A program made the translations under genes and the position numbers. Positions 8,326 to 18,135 of a stretch of DNA of 64,000 nucleotides are shown piece by piece. This stretch comes from Arsenophonus apicola (GTDB taxonomy: Bacteria; Pseudomonadota; Gammaproteobacteria; Enterobacterales; Enterobacteriaceae): positions 2,294,001-2,358,000 of the forward strand of contig NZ_CP084222.1 in the NCBI RefSeq assembly GCF_020268605.1. The letters run 5' to 3'. The notes beneath the pieces are model-generated. The model was not told the DNA's origin, searched no databases, and saw nothing but the letters and a program-made list of their open reading frames with translations. Positions within the stretch are counted from its first letter, which is position 1. Every line of letters starts with the position of its first letter.

Positions 8326-9525
8326 ATGTCATTTAAAATTGAAGTGAAAAATTTATACAAAATATTCGGAGATCACCCTAAACAAGCTTTTAAACTTATC
8401 GATAAAGGCTTAAATAAAGAACAAATATTTAATAAAACCGGTTTAACTGTTGGTGTCAAAAACGCCAATCTGGCCATTGAAGAAGGCGAAATCTTTGTCA
8501 TTATGGGTCTATCGGGATCAGGAAAATCTACCCTAGTGCGCCTCCTCAATCGCCTAATCGAACCGACCAAAGGTCAAGTCTTAATCGACGGCGAAGATAT
8601 TGCTAGCATTTCGCAGGAAAAATTACGAAAAGTCCGGCGTAAAAAAATTAGTATGGTATTTCAATCCTTTGCGTTAATGCCCCATCTCAATGTATTAGAT
8701 AATGTCGCATTTGGTATGGAATTAGCCGGTGTTGCCAAACCAGAACGAACAGAAAAAGCATTAGTCGCATTACGACAAGTTAATCTTGAACAATGGGCAC
8801 AATCTTTTCCAAACGAACTATCAGGAGGAATGCGTCAACGTATCGGTCTTGCGCGGGCATTGGCTAATGATCCTGACATTCTGCTGATGGATGAGGCCTT
8901 TTCTGCATTAGATCCGCTAATTAGAACAGAAATGCAAGATGAATTACTGTCTTTACAAGGTGATAAACAACGCACAATTATCTTTATCTCTCACGATCTA
9001 GATGAAGCGATGCGGATCGGCGATCGAATCGCTATTATGCAAGATGGCATTATTATCCAAGTCGGTACTCCTGATGAGATCTTAAATAATCCAGTTAACA
9101 ATTATGTTAAAACGTTTTTTCGTGGCGTCGATATTAGCCAAGTCTTCTCTGCCAAGGATATTGCCCGCCGTCGACCTGACGCCCTATTACATGTTGCTCC
9201 TGGTTTTGGACCACGTTCAGCACTAAAAATACTGAATGATGAAGATCGTGATTATGGCTATCTAATTGAAAGAGGACAAAAATTTGTCGGTATCGTTTCG
9301 ATTAGCTCATTGGAACAAGCATTACACGATAAAAAAAATATTGAGCAGGCAATTCTAACCTCACCTGGTGCTATTGATGCCAACACGCCACTTAATGAAC
9401 TTATTTCAACCATTGCTCAATCTCCCTGTGCAGTTCCTGTCATTGGTGATAATCAACGTTATATTGGCGTTATTTCCAAAGGGATCTTACTGCAAGCATT
9501 AGATAAGGAGACAATAAATGGTTAA
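8326..9525 (+). CDS. proV: Glycine betaine/proline ABC transporter ATP-binding protein ProV
   Basis: 399 residues. ATPase of the osmotically induced ProU importer. Walker A GLSGSGKST near residue 62, signature LSGGMRQR, Walker B ILLMDEAFSALDP and the switch histidine in IFISHDLDEAM are all present. The last 110 or so residues form two CBS domains, typical of the OpuAA/ProV group and linked to osmosensing. proW overlaps its stop by 8 bases. Confidence 0.97.
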   Translation: MSFKIEVKNLYKIFGDHPKQAFKLIDKGLNKEQIFNKTGLTVGVKNANLAIEEGEIFVIMGLSGSGKSTLVRLLNRLIEPTKGQVLIDGEDIASISQEKLRKVRRKKISMVFQSFALMPHLNVLDNVAFGMELAGVAKPERTEKALVALRQVNLEQWAQSFPNELSGGMRQRIGLARALANDPDILLMDEAFSALDPLIRTEMQDELLSLQGDKQRTIIFISHDLDEAMRIGDRIAIMQDGIIIQVGTPDEILNNPVNNYVKTFFRGVDISQVFSAKDIARRRPDALLHVAPGFGPRSALKILNDEDRDYGYLIERGQKFVGIVSISSLEQALHDKKNIEQAILTSPGAIDANTPLNELISTIAQSPCAVPVIGDNQRYIGVISKGILLQALDKETING

Positions 9526-10567
9526 TCAAGCTCACCTAAATCAAGAAATAATTAATGATCCTTGGAACACGGTAACGACAGAAAGCGCTACAGATTGGTT
9601 AGATAACCCCGTAGATGTAGCAACGGAACATTTTGATATCATGCATCCCTTCCAGCAGCCACTAATACCGCTGGACTCATGGGTTTCGCAGGCTATCGAT
9701 TGGATAGTTTTACACTTTCGCCCATTGTTTCAGGGGATCCGTCTGCCAATTGATTTTATGTTAAGTCGTTTTGAACATATCCTAACCACATTACCTGCTA
9801 CTTTTATCATTATTTGTTTCGCTCTGTTAGCCTGGCAGTTAGCAAATAAAAAAATAGCAGTAGCGACGTTTATCTCATTGGTTTTCATTGGAGCCATCGG
9901 CACCTGGTCAGAAGCAATGATCACTTTATCTCTGGTATTAACTTCCTTATTTTTCTGTCTGTTAATTGGTTTACCCTTGGGAATATGGTTAGCAAATAGC
10001 AAACCTGCAAGTCAAATAATTCGGCCGCTATTAGATGCAATGCAAACTACACCCGCGTTTGTTTATCTGGTCCCTATTGTCATGTTATTTGGAATTGGTA
10101 ACGTCCCTGGTATTGTCGTTACAATTATTTTTGCTCTACCACCAATCATTCGATTAACTATTTTGGGAATAAGGCAAGTTCCTGATGATCTTATTGAAGC
10201 AGCAGAATCGTTTGGTGCCAGTCGAAATCAACTTTTATTTAAAGTTCAACTACCTCTTGCTGCGCCAACTATTATGGCGGGAGTTAATCAGACATTGATG
10301 TTATCACTTTCGATGGTTGTTATTGCCTCTATGATTGCTGTTGGCGGTTTGGGACAGATGGTACTAAGGGGAATTGGCCGATTAGATATGGGATTAGCGG
10401 CCGTAGGCGGTACAGGTATTGTCATATTGGCAATTATTCTGGATCGACTAACACAATCATTAGGTGAAAAAGCCAGCATTAAAAAAAATATCGCTTGGTA
10501 TCACACGGGACCTATTGGCTTAATTATCTGTTTATTGCAAAAAACTAAAAGTCGCTTTGGGCAATAA
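9518..10567 (+). CDS. proW: Glycine betaine/proline ABC transporter permease ProW
   Basis: 349 residues. About 90 soluble N-terminal residues, as in E. coli ProW, are followed by several membrane segments. The EAA loop that contacts ProV is visible as EAAESFGASRNQLLFKVQLP. It begins with ATG inside the end of proV, so translation is coupled. It forms the channel for glycine betaine and proline betaine. Confidence 0.96.
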   Translation: MVNQAHLNQEIINDPWNTVTTESATDWLDNPVDVATEHFDIMHPFQQPLIPLDSWVSQAIDWIVLHFRPLFQGIRLPIDFMLSRFEHILTTLPATFIIICFALLAWQLANKKIAVATFISLVFIGAIGTWSEAMITLSLVLTSLFFCLLIGLPLGIWLANSKPASQIIRPLLDAMQTTPAFVYLVPIVMLFGIGNVPGIVVTIIFALPPIIRLTILGIRQVPDDLIEAAESFGASRNQLLFKVQLPLAAPTIMAGVNQTLMLSLSMVVIASMIAVGGLGQMVLRGIGRLDMGLAAVGGTGIVILAIILDRLTQSLGEKASIKKNIAWYHTGPIGLIICLLQKTKSRFGQ

Positions 10568-10642
10568 ACATAATGTTATTTTCATCAGCTAAAAAATTTT
10601 TAGCTCGCTCATCTGTCTGTGATCCCTAGAGAGGAAATAGCA

Positions 10643-11629
10643 ATGCGCAACTCTGTTTTTCTGGCTGCGGTTTTAACAATATTAATTAGTATTAAACTTT
10701 CTGCTACTGAACTACCTGGCAAAGGTATAAAAGTACAACCTATTCAAAGCACCATTGCGGAAGAGACTTTCCAAACTTTGATCGTTAATAAAGCATTGCA
10801 GAAATTAGGTTACCAAATATTACCGACTCAAGAGGTCGACTATAACGTTGCTTACGCATCACTCGCTGCCGGTGATGCAACTTTTATGGCTGTCAATTGG
10901 CAGCCATTACACAATGCTCAATATGAAGCAGTTGGTGGCGATAAACGCCTATACCGCAAAGGTATCTATATCAGTAATGCAGTTCAAGGTTACCTAATAG
11001 ATAAAAAAACGTCTGATAAATACCACATCACCAACTTAGCCCAATTTAAAGAAGCGAATATTGCTAAATTATTCGATACTAATGGTAACGGTAAAGCTGA
11101 CCTCACTGGCTGTAACCCAGGTTGGGGTTGTGAAGCCGCAATTAATAACCATTTAAATGCTTATCACTTAAATACAACCGTAGAGCACAATCAGGGTAAC
11201 TATGCGGCGATGATTGCAGATACCATCACTCGTTATAAAGAAGGTAAACCCATCCTCTACTATACCTGGGCACCTTATTGGGTCAACGCCTTGCTTAAAC
11301 CGGGTAAAGACGTTGTCTGGTTGCAAGTTCCTTTTTCTTCACTACCAAACAATGATAAAAGTGATACCACTTTAGCAAATGGTAAAAATTATGGTTTTCC
11401 ACCTAGCACAATGCATATCGTCGCTAATAAAATTTGGGCGGAAAAGAATCCTGCTGCGGCAAAACTATTTGCCATTATGAAAATTCCAATTACAGATATT
11501 AATGCCCAGAATCTTCGTATGCATAATGGTGAAGCTTCGCAAGCTGACATTGAACGTCATGCTCAAGGTTGGATAAAAGCTCATCAACAACTTTTTAATA
11601 ACTGGATAAAGATGGCTTTAGAAAGCTAG
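10643..11629 (+). CDS. proX: Glycine betaine-binding periplasmic protein ProX
   Basis: 328 residues from ATG 10643, which has GAGAGGA 6-10 bases upstream. An in-frame GTG at 10619 would extend it, but it would bury the signal peptide. The N-terminus MRNSVFLAAVLTILISIKLS is a signal peptide with likely cleavage after LSA. Betaine-cage and family motifs VNWQPLHNAQ, NPGWGCEAAIN and YTWAPYWV are present. Last gene of proVWX; terminator at 11673-11707. Confidence 0.95.
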   Translation: MRNSVFLAAVLTILISIKLSATELPGKGIKVQPIQSTIAEETFQTLIVNKALQKLGYQILPTQEVDYNVAYASLAAGDATFMAVNWQPLHNAQYEAVGGDKRLYRKGIYISNAVQGYLIDKKTSDKYHITNLAQFKEANIAKLFDTNGNGKADLTGCNPGWGCEAAINNHLNAYHLNTTVEHNQGNYAAMIADTITRYKEGKPILYYTWAPYWVNALLKPGKDVVWLQVPFSSLPNNDKSDTTLANGKNYGFPPSTMHIVANKIWAEKNPAAAKLFAIMKIPITDINAQNLRMHNGEASQADIERHAQGWIKAHQQLFNNWIKMALES

Positions 11630-11672
11630 CTTGTAAAAATCCTATCGTTACACATTTTATGTGATTTTCCAT

Positions 11673-11707
11673 AAATAGGTTGAATGCTCTCTTTTCAACC
11701 TATTTTT
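11673..11707 (+). terminator. Terminator of proVWX
   Basis: AAATAGGTTGAA (11673-11684) pairs with TTCAACCTATTT (11694-11705) around a 9-base loop and runs into five T. Confidence 0.85.
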
Positions 11708-12163
11708 ATATTGTATTGCAACTTAATGACGATAAAGACATTCACCTATATTTAAATGAATAAGGAAATTAATTTTTACTTATTATCTTACAATCAAATA
11801 GATAGCTAGTTTAGATTAACCATTGTTTATTTTAATTTATATATGGTTAATTTAATGTTAGTGTTATAACAAAACAATCAATTAATATTAAATGTATATA
11901 ATTTATTACAAATGATATTTATTTTTTATTAATTTGATAATGAAATTATTTTGCAAATAAGAAGTTATGGCCTATTTAAATCTATTTTAAAATTTATTTT
12001 TCTTATATTAACATTCAAAATATTTATGAATTAAATACCAATAACAAAATAAATTTCGCGATAATAAATAACTATAATTGATAATTTTAGCTTTTGATAT
12101 ACCATTTAGATTGATTATGACAGTTGCTATCTTACCAACTGAAACTAATAAGGTATATAAATA
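11708..12163 (+). promoter_or_regulatory. AT-rich region upstream of mprA
   Basis: About 455 bases of very AT-rich sequence with no ORF worth calling. It must hold the mprA promoter, and in E. coli EmrR/MprA binds its own promoter here. I see no clear operator. AAGGT lies 8-12 bases before the mprA ATG. Confidence 0.4.
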
Positions 12164-12712
12164 ATGGAAAGCACACAAACACAAAAAGAAACTTCATTTT
12201 CTCCCATAGAGCAATTACTTAATGAGCGCAAACAACAACAACAAAAATCAATGATTCCGTTACCCTATCAGCAAATTTTACTAACACGCTTATGTATGCA
12301 TGTTCAAGGTAAACTGTTAGAAAATAGAAATAGTATGCTTAAAAAACAAGGAATTAATGAAACGTTATTTATGGCATTAATAATTCTCGATACCCAAAAA
12401 ACCCATAGTATACAACCCTCTGAACTTAGCGATGCTTTAGGTTCTTCGAGAACAAATGCAACGCGCATTGCAGATGAACTAGAAAATCGCAAATGGATTG
12501 AACGTAAGGAAAGTCACAATGATCGCCGCTGTTTACATCTCCATTTAACCGAAGAGGGGGCGAACTTTTTAAAAAAAATACTTCCTCGCCAAAACGAAAA
12601 CTTAGAAAAAATTTGGTCTGTTTTTAGCGCTGAAGAAAAAAATACTATCGAAAAATTGATGAGAAAGTTATTAGTTAAACTTGATGATCTTGACAATCAA
12701 ACAGTATGTTGA
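12164..12712 (+). CDS. mprA: MarR-family repressor MprA (EmrR)
   Basis: 182 residues, slightly longer than E. coli EmrR (176). A winged-helix MarR-family regulator that represses the emr operon and is released by uncouplers and other small phenolic compounds. The DNA-recognition part is ALGSSRTNATRIADELENRK, followed by the wing ESHNDRRCLHLHLT. Its place directly before emrAB supports the call. A hairpin at 12767-12800 separates it from emrA. Confidence 0.95.
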   Translation: MESTQTQKETSFSPIEQLLNERKQQQQKSMIPLPYQQILLTRLCMHVQGKLLENRNSMLKKQGINETLFMALIILDTQKTHSIQPSELSDALGSSRTNATRIADELENRKWIERKESHNDRRCLHLHLTEEGANFLKKILPRQNENLEKIWSVFSAEEKNTIEKLMRKLLVKLDDLDNQTVC

Positions 12713-12766
12713 TGATTACCATAAAACCAATCCCAATCATAAAAAATTATTAATAATAACCATACC

Positions 12767-12804
12767 GTTTCCAGTGGTATAATAGTAAGCTACTGGAAAC
12801 TTTT
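12767..12804 (+). terminator. Hairpin between mprA and emrA
   Basis: GTTTCCAGT (12767-12775) pairs with ACTGGAAAC (12792-12800), followed by TTTT, so it resembles a weak intrinsic terminator or attenuator. The loop contains a TATAAT hexamer. It could tune emrAB relative to mprA. Confidence 0.5.
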
Positions 12805-12861
12805 GCTTATTAAGCGTAGATTAAACATTAGTAAAATGAATAATATGGAGTTTGATACAAC

Positions 12862-14028
12862 ATGGGCGTTAATGAACAACAAATAACAGCCACTAAAACA
12901 CAAAAACGCCGAACTATAATTATACTAGTCAGTATTTTTTTTATTATTACTGCATTAATATGTGGAATTTATTGGTTTTTAGTGCTTCGACACCATCAAA
13001 GTACAGATAATGCTTACATTGCAGGCAATCAAATCCAATTAATGTCTCAGGTGCCTGGCAGCGTTATTACCGTTAACGTTGAAAATACTGATTTTGTAAA
13101 AAGTGGCACAGTGCTGGTAATGCTTGATCCCAAAGATGCTATTTTGGCATTGGAAAAAGCAAAAACTAATTTAGCTAATAGCGTGCGGCAAACCCATCAA
13201 CATATGATTAATAGTCGACAGTATCAAGCTAATATCTCTCTTCGTCGTTCTGAACTAAATAAATTACAACAAGATCTTCAACGTCGTGAAATACTTGGCC
13301 AATCAAACGTTATTGGTAAAGAAGAATTACAACATGCTCGTGAAGCAGTGACCAGCGCTAAAGCCGCCTTAGATGTTGCTGTTGAGCAATTTAATGCTAA
13401 TCAAGCTATCGTGTTAGATACCCCGCTTGATAAACAACCCGCGGTTTTACAAGCGGCCACTGAGCTTCGTAACGCTTGGTTAACTTTAAAACGAACTCAA
13501 ATTGTTACCCCAATTGATGGCTATGTTTCACGTCGTAGTGTTCAAGTCGGTGCTCGTATTACCCCAGCAACACCGCTTATGGCGGTAGTACCCAGCGATA
13601 ATATGTGGATTGACGCAAATTTTAAAGAAACCCAACATGCTGATATACGTATCGGTCAACCAGCAAAAATCACTACCGATTTTTATGGTAAAAGTGTTGT
13701 TTACCAAGGAAGCGTTGAAGGCTTAGATATGGGAACCGGTAGTGCTTTTTCACTATTACCGGCCCAAAATGCAAGTGGTAACTGGATCAAAATTGTTCAA
13801 CGCTTACCCGTTCGGATAACCATTGATGCGGAACAGTTAAAGAAATATCCTCTAAGGATTGGACTATCAAGTGAAGTTACCGTCGATACAAGTAATAAAA
13901 ATGGCCTGACACTTTCACAAAAAATTCGCGCTAATCCTGTTTACCATACTAATGTATTTAAAATTGATATGGCTCCCGTCGATCAACTCGTTACCGATAT
14001 TATTAATAATAATTCAGGAACAAAATAA
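12862..14028 (+). CDS. emrA: Multidrug efflux membrane-fusion protein EmrA
   Basis: 388 residues. A HlyD-family adaptor that links EmrB to TolC. One membrane helix (residues about 18-40) is followed by the biotinyl-lipoyl half motif (STDNAYIAGNQIQLMSQVPG), a long helical hairpin (residues about 85-200) and the returning lipoyl/beta-barrel region (TPIDGYVSRRSVQVGARITP). GGAG precedes the ATG by 11 bases. emrB follows after 12 bases. Confidence 0.96.
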   Translation: MGVNEQQITATKTQKRRTIIILVSIFFIITALICGIYWFLVLRHHQSTDNAYIAGNQIQLMSQVPGSVITVNVENTDFVKSGTVLVMLDPKDAILALEKAKTNLANSVRQTHQHMINSRQYQANISLRRSELNKLQQDLQRREILGQSNVIGKEELQHAREAVTSAKAALDVAVEQFNANQAIVLDTPLDKQPAVLQAATELRNAWLTLKRTQIVTPIDGYVSRRSVQVGARITPATPLMAVVPSDNMWIDANFKETQHADIRIGQPAKITTDFYGKSVVYQGSVEGLDMGTGSAFSLLPAQNASGNWIKIVQRLPVRITIDAEQLKKYPLRIGLSSEVTVDTSNKNGLTLSQKIRANPVYHTNVFKIDMAPVDQLVTDIINNNSGTK

Positions 14029-14040
14029 AAGGAGCTTATC

Positions 14041-15582
14041 GTGGCTAAAGAGCCATTACAAGGCGCAAAACTGGCATGGATGACATTAGCACTATCATTA
14101 GCGACCTTTATGCAGGTTTTGGATTCTACCATCGCTAATGTTGCAATCCCAACAATCGCAGGTAATTTAGGTGCTTCCAATTCACAAGGTACCTGGGTAA
14201 TCACCTCCTTTGGAGTAGCTAATGCCATTTCGATCCCAATTACAGGTTGGTTGGCGAAACGTGTTGGCGAAGTTAAACTTTTTCTTTGGTCAACCGGGCT
14301 ATTCACCCTGACATCATGGTTATGCGGTATTGCTGGCAGCTTGGAAACATTGATCTTCTTTCGCATCTTACAAGGAATGGTCGCGGGCCCACTGATTCCT
14401 TTGTCACAAAGCTTACTACTTAATAACTATCCTCCGCTTAAACGTAATATGGCGCTTGCGCTTTGGTCAATAACCATCGTCATTGCCCCTATTTGTGGTC
14501 CGATCTTGGGGGGTTATATTAGTGATAATTATCACTGGGGTTGGATTTTCTTTATTAATGTCCCGTTCGGTTTCGCTATTATTTTCATTATTATGCAAAC
14601 ACTCTCTGATCGTGAAACAGCAACCGAAATAAAACCCATTGATACTATTGGATTAACATTACTAATCATTGGTATCGGTGCATTACAAATTATGCTTGAT
14701 CGAGGTAAAGAGCTAGATTGGTTTAATTCCACAGAAATTGTTGTGCTTGCGATAACCGCAGTAATTGCATTGAGCTTCCTTATTATTTGGGAATTAACAG
14801 ATAATAACCCGGTTATTGATCTTTCACTGTTTAAAGAGCGTAACTTCACCATTGGCTGTTTATCACTCAGTCTGGCTTATATGCTCTACTTTGGTACGAT
14901 TGTACTACTTCCGCAGTTATTACAGGAAGTGTTTGGCTATACGGCAACTTGGGCAGGTTTAGCCTCAGCGCCGGTCGGAATTTTACCCCTATTAATAACG
15001 CCGTTAATTGGGCGATTTAGCCATAAAATTGATATGCGTGTCATCGTTACCTTCAGCTTTATTGTTTACGCCATATGCTATTATTGGCGCGCGTGGACAT
15101 TTGAGCCGGCAATGGATTTTGCCGCCGCAGCCTGGCCGCAATTCGTGCAAGGATTAGCTATTGCTTGCTTTTTCATGCCACTTACCACCATTACTTTATC
15201 TGGCTTGCCAGCTGAAAAGATCGCTTCAGCATCCAGTCTATCAAATTTTACCCGCACACTTGCCGGCGCGATAGGAACGTCTGTGACAACGACTTTATGG
15301 ACACAAAGGGAAGCGATGCATTATGCCCATTTTACGGAGATTATTACCCCCTATAATCCAGAGTCACAACAATTCTACGCAAAATTATCCGCTCTAGGAT
15401 TAAATGAGCAACAATCATCAGCTTATCTAGCCAAAATGATTACCGATCAAGGATTAATTATCTCAGCTAATGAAATTTTTTGGTTATCAGCAGGTGTTTT
15501 TATTGCTCTTTTAGTTTTACTTTGGTTGGCAAAACCTCCTTTCACTGCAGGGGACAGCCAAAACAGCGGAGGCGCACATTAA
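14041..15582 (+). CDS. emrB: Multidrug efflux MFS transporter EmrB
   Basis: 513 residues, starting at GTG behind AAAAGGAGC. A DHA2-type, 14-helix proton antiporter. Motif features include LDSTIANVAIPTIAG in helix 1, GWLAKRVGEVKLF in the helix 2-3 loop and GPILGGYISDNYHWGWIF (antiporter motif C region). It expels hydrophobic uncouplers and drugs such as nalidixic acid with EmrA and TolC. Confidence 0.97.
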   Translation: MAKEPLQGAKLAWMTLALSLATFMQVLDSTIANVAIPTIAGNLGASNSQGTWVITSFGVANAISIPITGWLAKRVGEVKLFLWSTGLFTLTSWLCGIAGSLETLIFFRILQGMVAGPLIPLSQSLLLNNYPPLKRNMALALWSITIVIAPICGPILGGYISDNYHWGWIFFINVPFGFAIIFIIMQTLSDRETATEIKPIDTIGLTLLIIGIGALQIMLDRGKELDWFNSTEIVVLAITAVIALSFLIIWELTDNNPVIDLSLFKERNFTIGCLSLSLAYMLYFGTIVLLPQLLQEVFGYTATWAGLASAPVGILPLLITPLIGRFSHKIDMRVIVTFSFIVYAICYYWRAWTFEPAMDFAAAAWPQFVQGLAIACFFMPLTTITLSGLPAEKIASASSLSNFTRTLAGAIGTSVTTTLWTQREAMHYAHFTEIITPYNPESQQFYAKLSALGLNEQQSSAYLAKMITDQGLIISANEIFWLSAGVFIALLVLLWLAKPPFTAGDSQNSGGAH

Positions 15583-15628
15583 TAGAAGGCGTGATAAAAA
15601 ATAAGTTAGGCAATAATTATGCTAGTTG

Positions 15629-15660
15629 TTGAGATAGTTTAGTTTTACTCGCTATCTCAA
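15629..15660. terminator. Hairpin between convergent emrB and yfiF
   Basis: TTGAGATAG (15629-15637) and CTATCTCAA (15652-15660) form a perfect 9-bp stem between two convergent genes. The flanking T runs are weak, so it is only a probable bidirectional terminator. Confidence 0.5.
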
Positions 15661-15670
15661 TAATATATGA

Positions 15671-16666
15671 CTAAATTTTATTTTGTTGCCACCATTTAGC
15701 CAATATAATACCGGCAGCGACCGAAACGTTTAGACTTTTAACCTGACCGGTGCCTCCAATAGATAAACTCATATCGCCCTTCTGACAAAGACTTGTCGTC
15801 AATTCATCACTTTCCTGTTCCAATAGCAGTACTATTTTTTCCGGTAACTCTGCTTTAGCAATATCAATATTATCTTTATGACTAGACGTTGTAACAATGG
15901 TATAGCCTGCATGACGGAATTTATTCAATGTGGTAGCAAAATTATCTGATTGAATGCATTTAATATACTCGGCACCACCTGCTGCGGTTCTAACTGCAGA
16001 TCCTGACTCCATTGCTGCAACATTATGTAGAATAATGCCTTGTGCGCCAAAATGAGCGCAACTACGCATAATTGCCCCTAAATTATGTGGATTACCAATA
16101 TCCTCAACGGCTAATACACAATCAACTTTAGTTGATTGGGCTAAATAAGCTTCAGCATCAAACCCAGCACGCTTTTTAATTAAGAAACAAACTCCACCGT
16201 GATGTTCAGTACCAGAAGCTTTTACTAGCTCTTCTTCGTTAACCACATGATAGGCTTTGCGATTTGCTGCCATCCACTTGAGTGCATCACGGAAATGAGG
16301 AGTAATAGACTGAACAAACCAGGCGCGAACAATTGCCTCCGGACGATGTTTAAACATCGCTTGACAGGCATGCTCACCATAGATACGTGTCTCTTCTAAA
16401 CGCTGGCGACGAATTTGTTCTGGATCAAGTAGACTTTTACCACTAATACCACTATGGCTAGTAACAGGATCTCGGCGTTGAGAAATCGCTTTCCAGGGAT
16501 CATCCGTTAAACGTTCATTATTACGATCATTACGGCGTGATGACGATTTCTTATTTTTAGTGGAAAGATGTTTATTCTTTCGTCGATCATTGGTGGTGTT
16601 GCTGTCGTTATTACGAACATACATCACTTTTACTTTACCGTTTTTACCGCTATATGAATCATTCAT
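15671..16666 (-). CDS. yfiF: YfiF, SpoU-type (SPOUT) RNA methyltransferase homologue
   Basis: 331 residues from ATG 16666, which has GGAGG just upstream and matches the E. coli start MNDxxxGKxGKVKVMYVR; a start at 16717 would add 17 odd residues. The N-terminal third is basic and low-complexity. A TrmH-like substrate-binding domain and a SPOUT methylase domain follow (NPHNLGAIMRSCAHFG, LNVSVAAGIILAKWW). The usual SAM-loop glycines (G-x-E-x-x-G) read LEQESDEL here, so methylase activity is uncertain. The RNA target is not known. Confidence 0.9.
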   Translation of the reverse strand: MNDSYSGKNGKVKVMYVRNNDSNTTNDRRKNKHLSTKNKKSSSRRNDRNNERLTDDPWKAISQRRDPVTSHSGISGKSLLDPEQIRRQRLEETRIYGEHACQAMFKHRPEAIVRAWFVQSITPHFRDALKWMAANRKAYHVVNEEELVKASGTEHHGGVCFLIKKRAGFDAEAYLAQSTKVDCVLAVEDIGNPHNLGAIMRSCAHFGAQGIILHNVAAMESGSAVRTAAGGAEYIKCIQSDNFATTLNKFRHAGYTIVTTSSHKDNIDIAKAELPEKIVLLLEQESDELTTSLCQKGDMSLSIGGTGQVKSLNVSVAAGIILAKWWQQNKI

Positions 16667-17194
16667 GAGTGCCTCCAGCCACGTTATGCCAGGCAGATTA
16701 CATGATGTTAGGATCAAACGCTACTGACTTTTTATACTTTATTATTAACGCTAAAAATAGAAAGCTGACGAATTAATTCAGAAAGATTAAATTTTGCTGC
16801 TATGGAAAGATTTTCAGCCAACTAAAGCATAAAAGACATTTCCCTGCTTTGGCCTTATCTATTGATAAGTTGCTATAGTGTAGCTTGTATAGGCTGTATC
16901 TCTACTCTTACAAAAGTGTTTTACTGCTCGCTAAGTTCTAAAAGCAAACATAGTCATAGTGTTTTTCATTCAACGTCGGCCTTAGTCAAAAATATTATTT
17001 TTTATAACAGCGTTGTTTTTTTTAAATCAGGCTTATTTAATTATTTGCTCCCCTTTAGGTTTACCTTATTTTTAGCTACCAATGTGTATTTTGACAAAAC
17101 ATAAAATATTTCAGGTCTATACCTGATCATGATTAAATTCTATTCATTTAATAATTAAACCATCTAATTTGTATTATTCGCAAGGGATAAACAC
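16667..17194. other. yfiF - type III chaperone intergenic region, no gene seen
   Basis: About 530 AT-rich bases. An 80-codon frame beginning with TTG at 16862 lacks a ribosome site and resembles no protein, so it is not called. The yfiF promoter and the promoter of the chaperone gene must lie here, but I could not place them. Confidence 0.5.
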
Positions 17195-17569
17195 ATGAGA
17201 GATGAATTTGCGACTCAATTAACATTACTGTATGAAAATATTGGACTGCAATTACCAATAAATTTTAATCAAATTGATTTTTCCATCAGAGTCGATGGAA
17301 AATTTTCTGTTAGATTAATTGAGTACCCGGTGGGTAGATTGGTTTTATGCACTGTATTACAAACTCTCAATCAAGAAAAAATTCTTGAGTTGATGAAATT
17401 TAATTTAATAAATCATCAACTCTATCAACCCGTATTAGCAATAAGTGATGATAGACAGTTAGTTATTTGGCAAGGATTTACTGATATGGTTTTTTCTGAA
17501 AAAAACTTAATCGGCCGGTTTGATGAGTTTGTTCAATTTTCTGAATTAATGCTAGAAATCATAGCATAA
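17195..17569 (+). CDS. Probable type III secretion chaperone (CesT/Tir-chaperone family)
   Basis: 124 residues, acidic, with the alpha-beta layout of class I type III chaperones: an N-terminal helix (FATQLTLLYENIGL), strands around FSIRVDGKFSVRLIEY and LVLCTVLQT, a central helix (EKILELMKFNLINHQ), strands VLAISDDRQLVIWQG and a C-terminal helix. Such proteins bind the N-terminus of effectors in the cytoplasm. Its neighbours, a small unknown protein and a SopA-like effector gene, support this. AAGGG precedes the start. No single family member is recognised, and the partner is unknown. Confidence 0.6.
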   Translation: MRDEFATQLTLLYENIGLQLPINFNQIDFSIRVDGKFSVRLIEYPVGRLVLCTVLQTLNQEKILELMKFNLINHQLYQPVLAISDDRQLVIWQGFTDMVFSEKNLIGRFDEFVQFSELMLEIIA

Positions 17570-17714
17570 TCAATTTGTCATCATGAACTTATTTGTTACA
17601 AAAAAAGCAACCAATTGCCATTACTTAAGCATGATGAGTAAGTTTTTAGCAAAAAATTTAAATACACATAACTAATTTTAGGCTCAACCTTTAAATACTT
17701 AACTAGGGGGAAAA

Positions 17715-18116
17715 ATGAAGATACTTAATGATTTAGTTGTTGGTGTTAATCAAGCACTATTTCCAAACCAAGTCGCTCCTGAGCAATTGAGCCAAACTCG
17801 ACAACTGCTTTCAGAACAGACTCAGAATTGCCATCAACCGTTTGGTCAAGCAATATACAATATAAACGGTAGTATGGGAACTTACGGGGTAGATATACCC
17901 AGTTGGAAAGCTCGGCAGTATGCACAGGATAGCTCTGAGGTTGAAAATGGTTTTAGGTCTAATACCTCAGCCTTTGCCAGATCATCGGTAGGCTGGGCAA
18001 AAATTGGTGATCCTGTTGGTACAATAATGAATTTAGGCGGTGCACTATTAGCCGGCGCAATAGATGGCACTAATTACAGTACAGGACATATTTTCCGTAT
18101 GGAAAAGTTAGCTTAA
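17715..18116 (+). CDS. Unknown protein, candidate type III effector or effector remnant
   Basis: 133 residues from ATG 17715 behind AGGGGG. I do not recognise it. The N-terminal 45 residues are Gln/Ser-rich and polar, as in secretion signals of effectors. The C-terminal half contains a Gly/Ala-rich weakly hydrophobic stretch (GTIMNLGGALLAGAIDG). It lies 145 bases after the chaperone on the same strand, and chaperone-effector pairs are commonly adjacent. It may be complete or the front of a shortened effector. Confidence 0.45.
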   Translation: MKILNDLVVGVNQALFPNQVAPEQLSQTRQLLSEQTQNCHQPFGQAIYNINGSMGTYGVDIPSWKARQYAQDSSEVENGFRSNTSAFARSSVGWAKIGDPVGTIMNLGGALLAGAIDGTNYSTGHIFRMEKLA

Positions 18117-18135
18117 TATGTTCATATATCACGGT

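Noticed and set aside
16862..17104. 80-codon frame starting with TTG
   Set aside because: No ribosome site, no recognisable protein, unusual composition; treated as intergenic.
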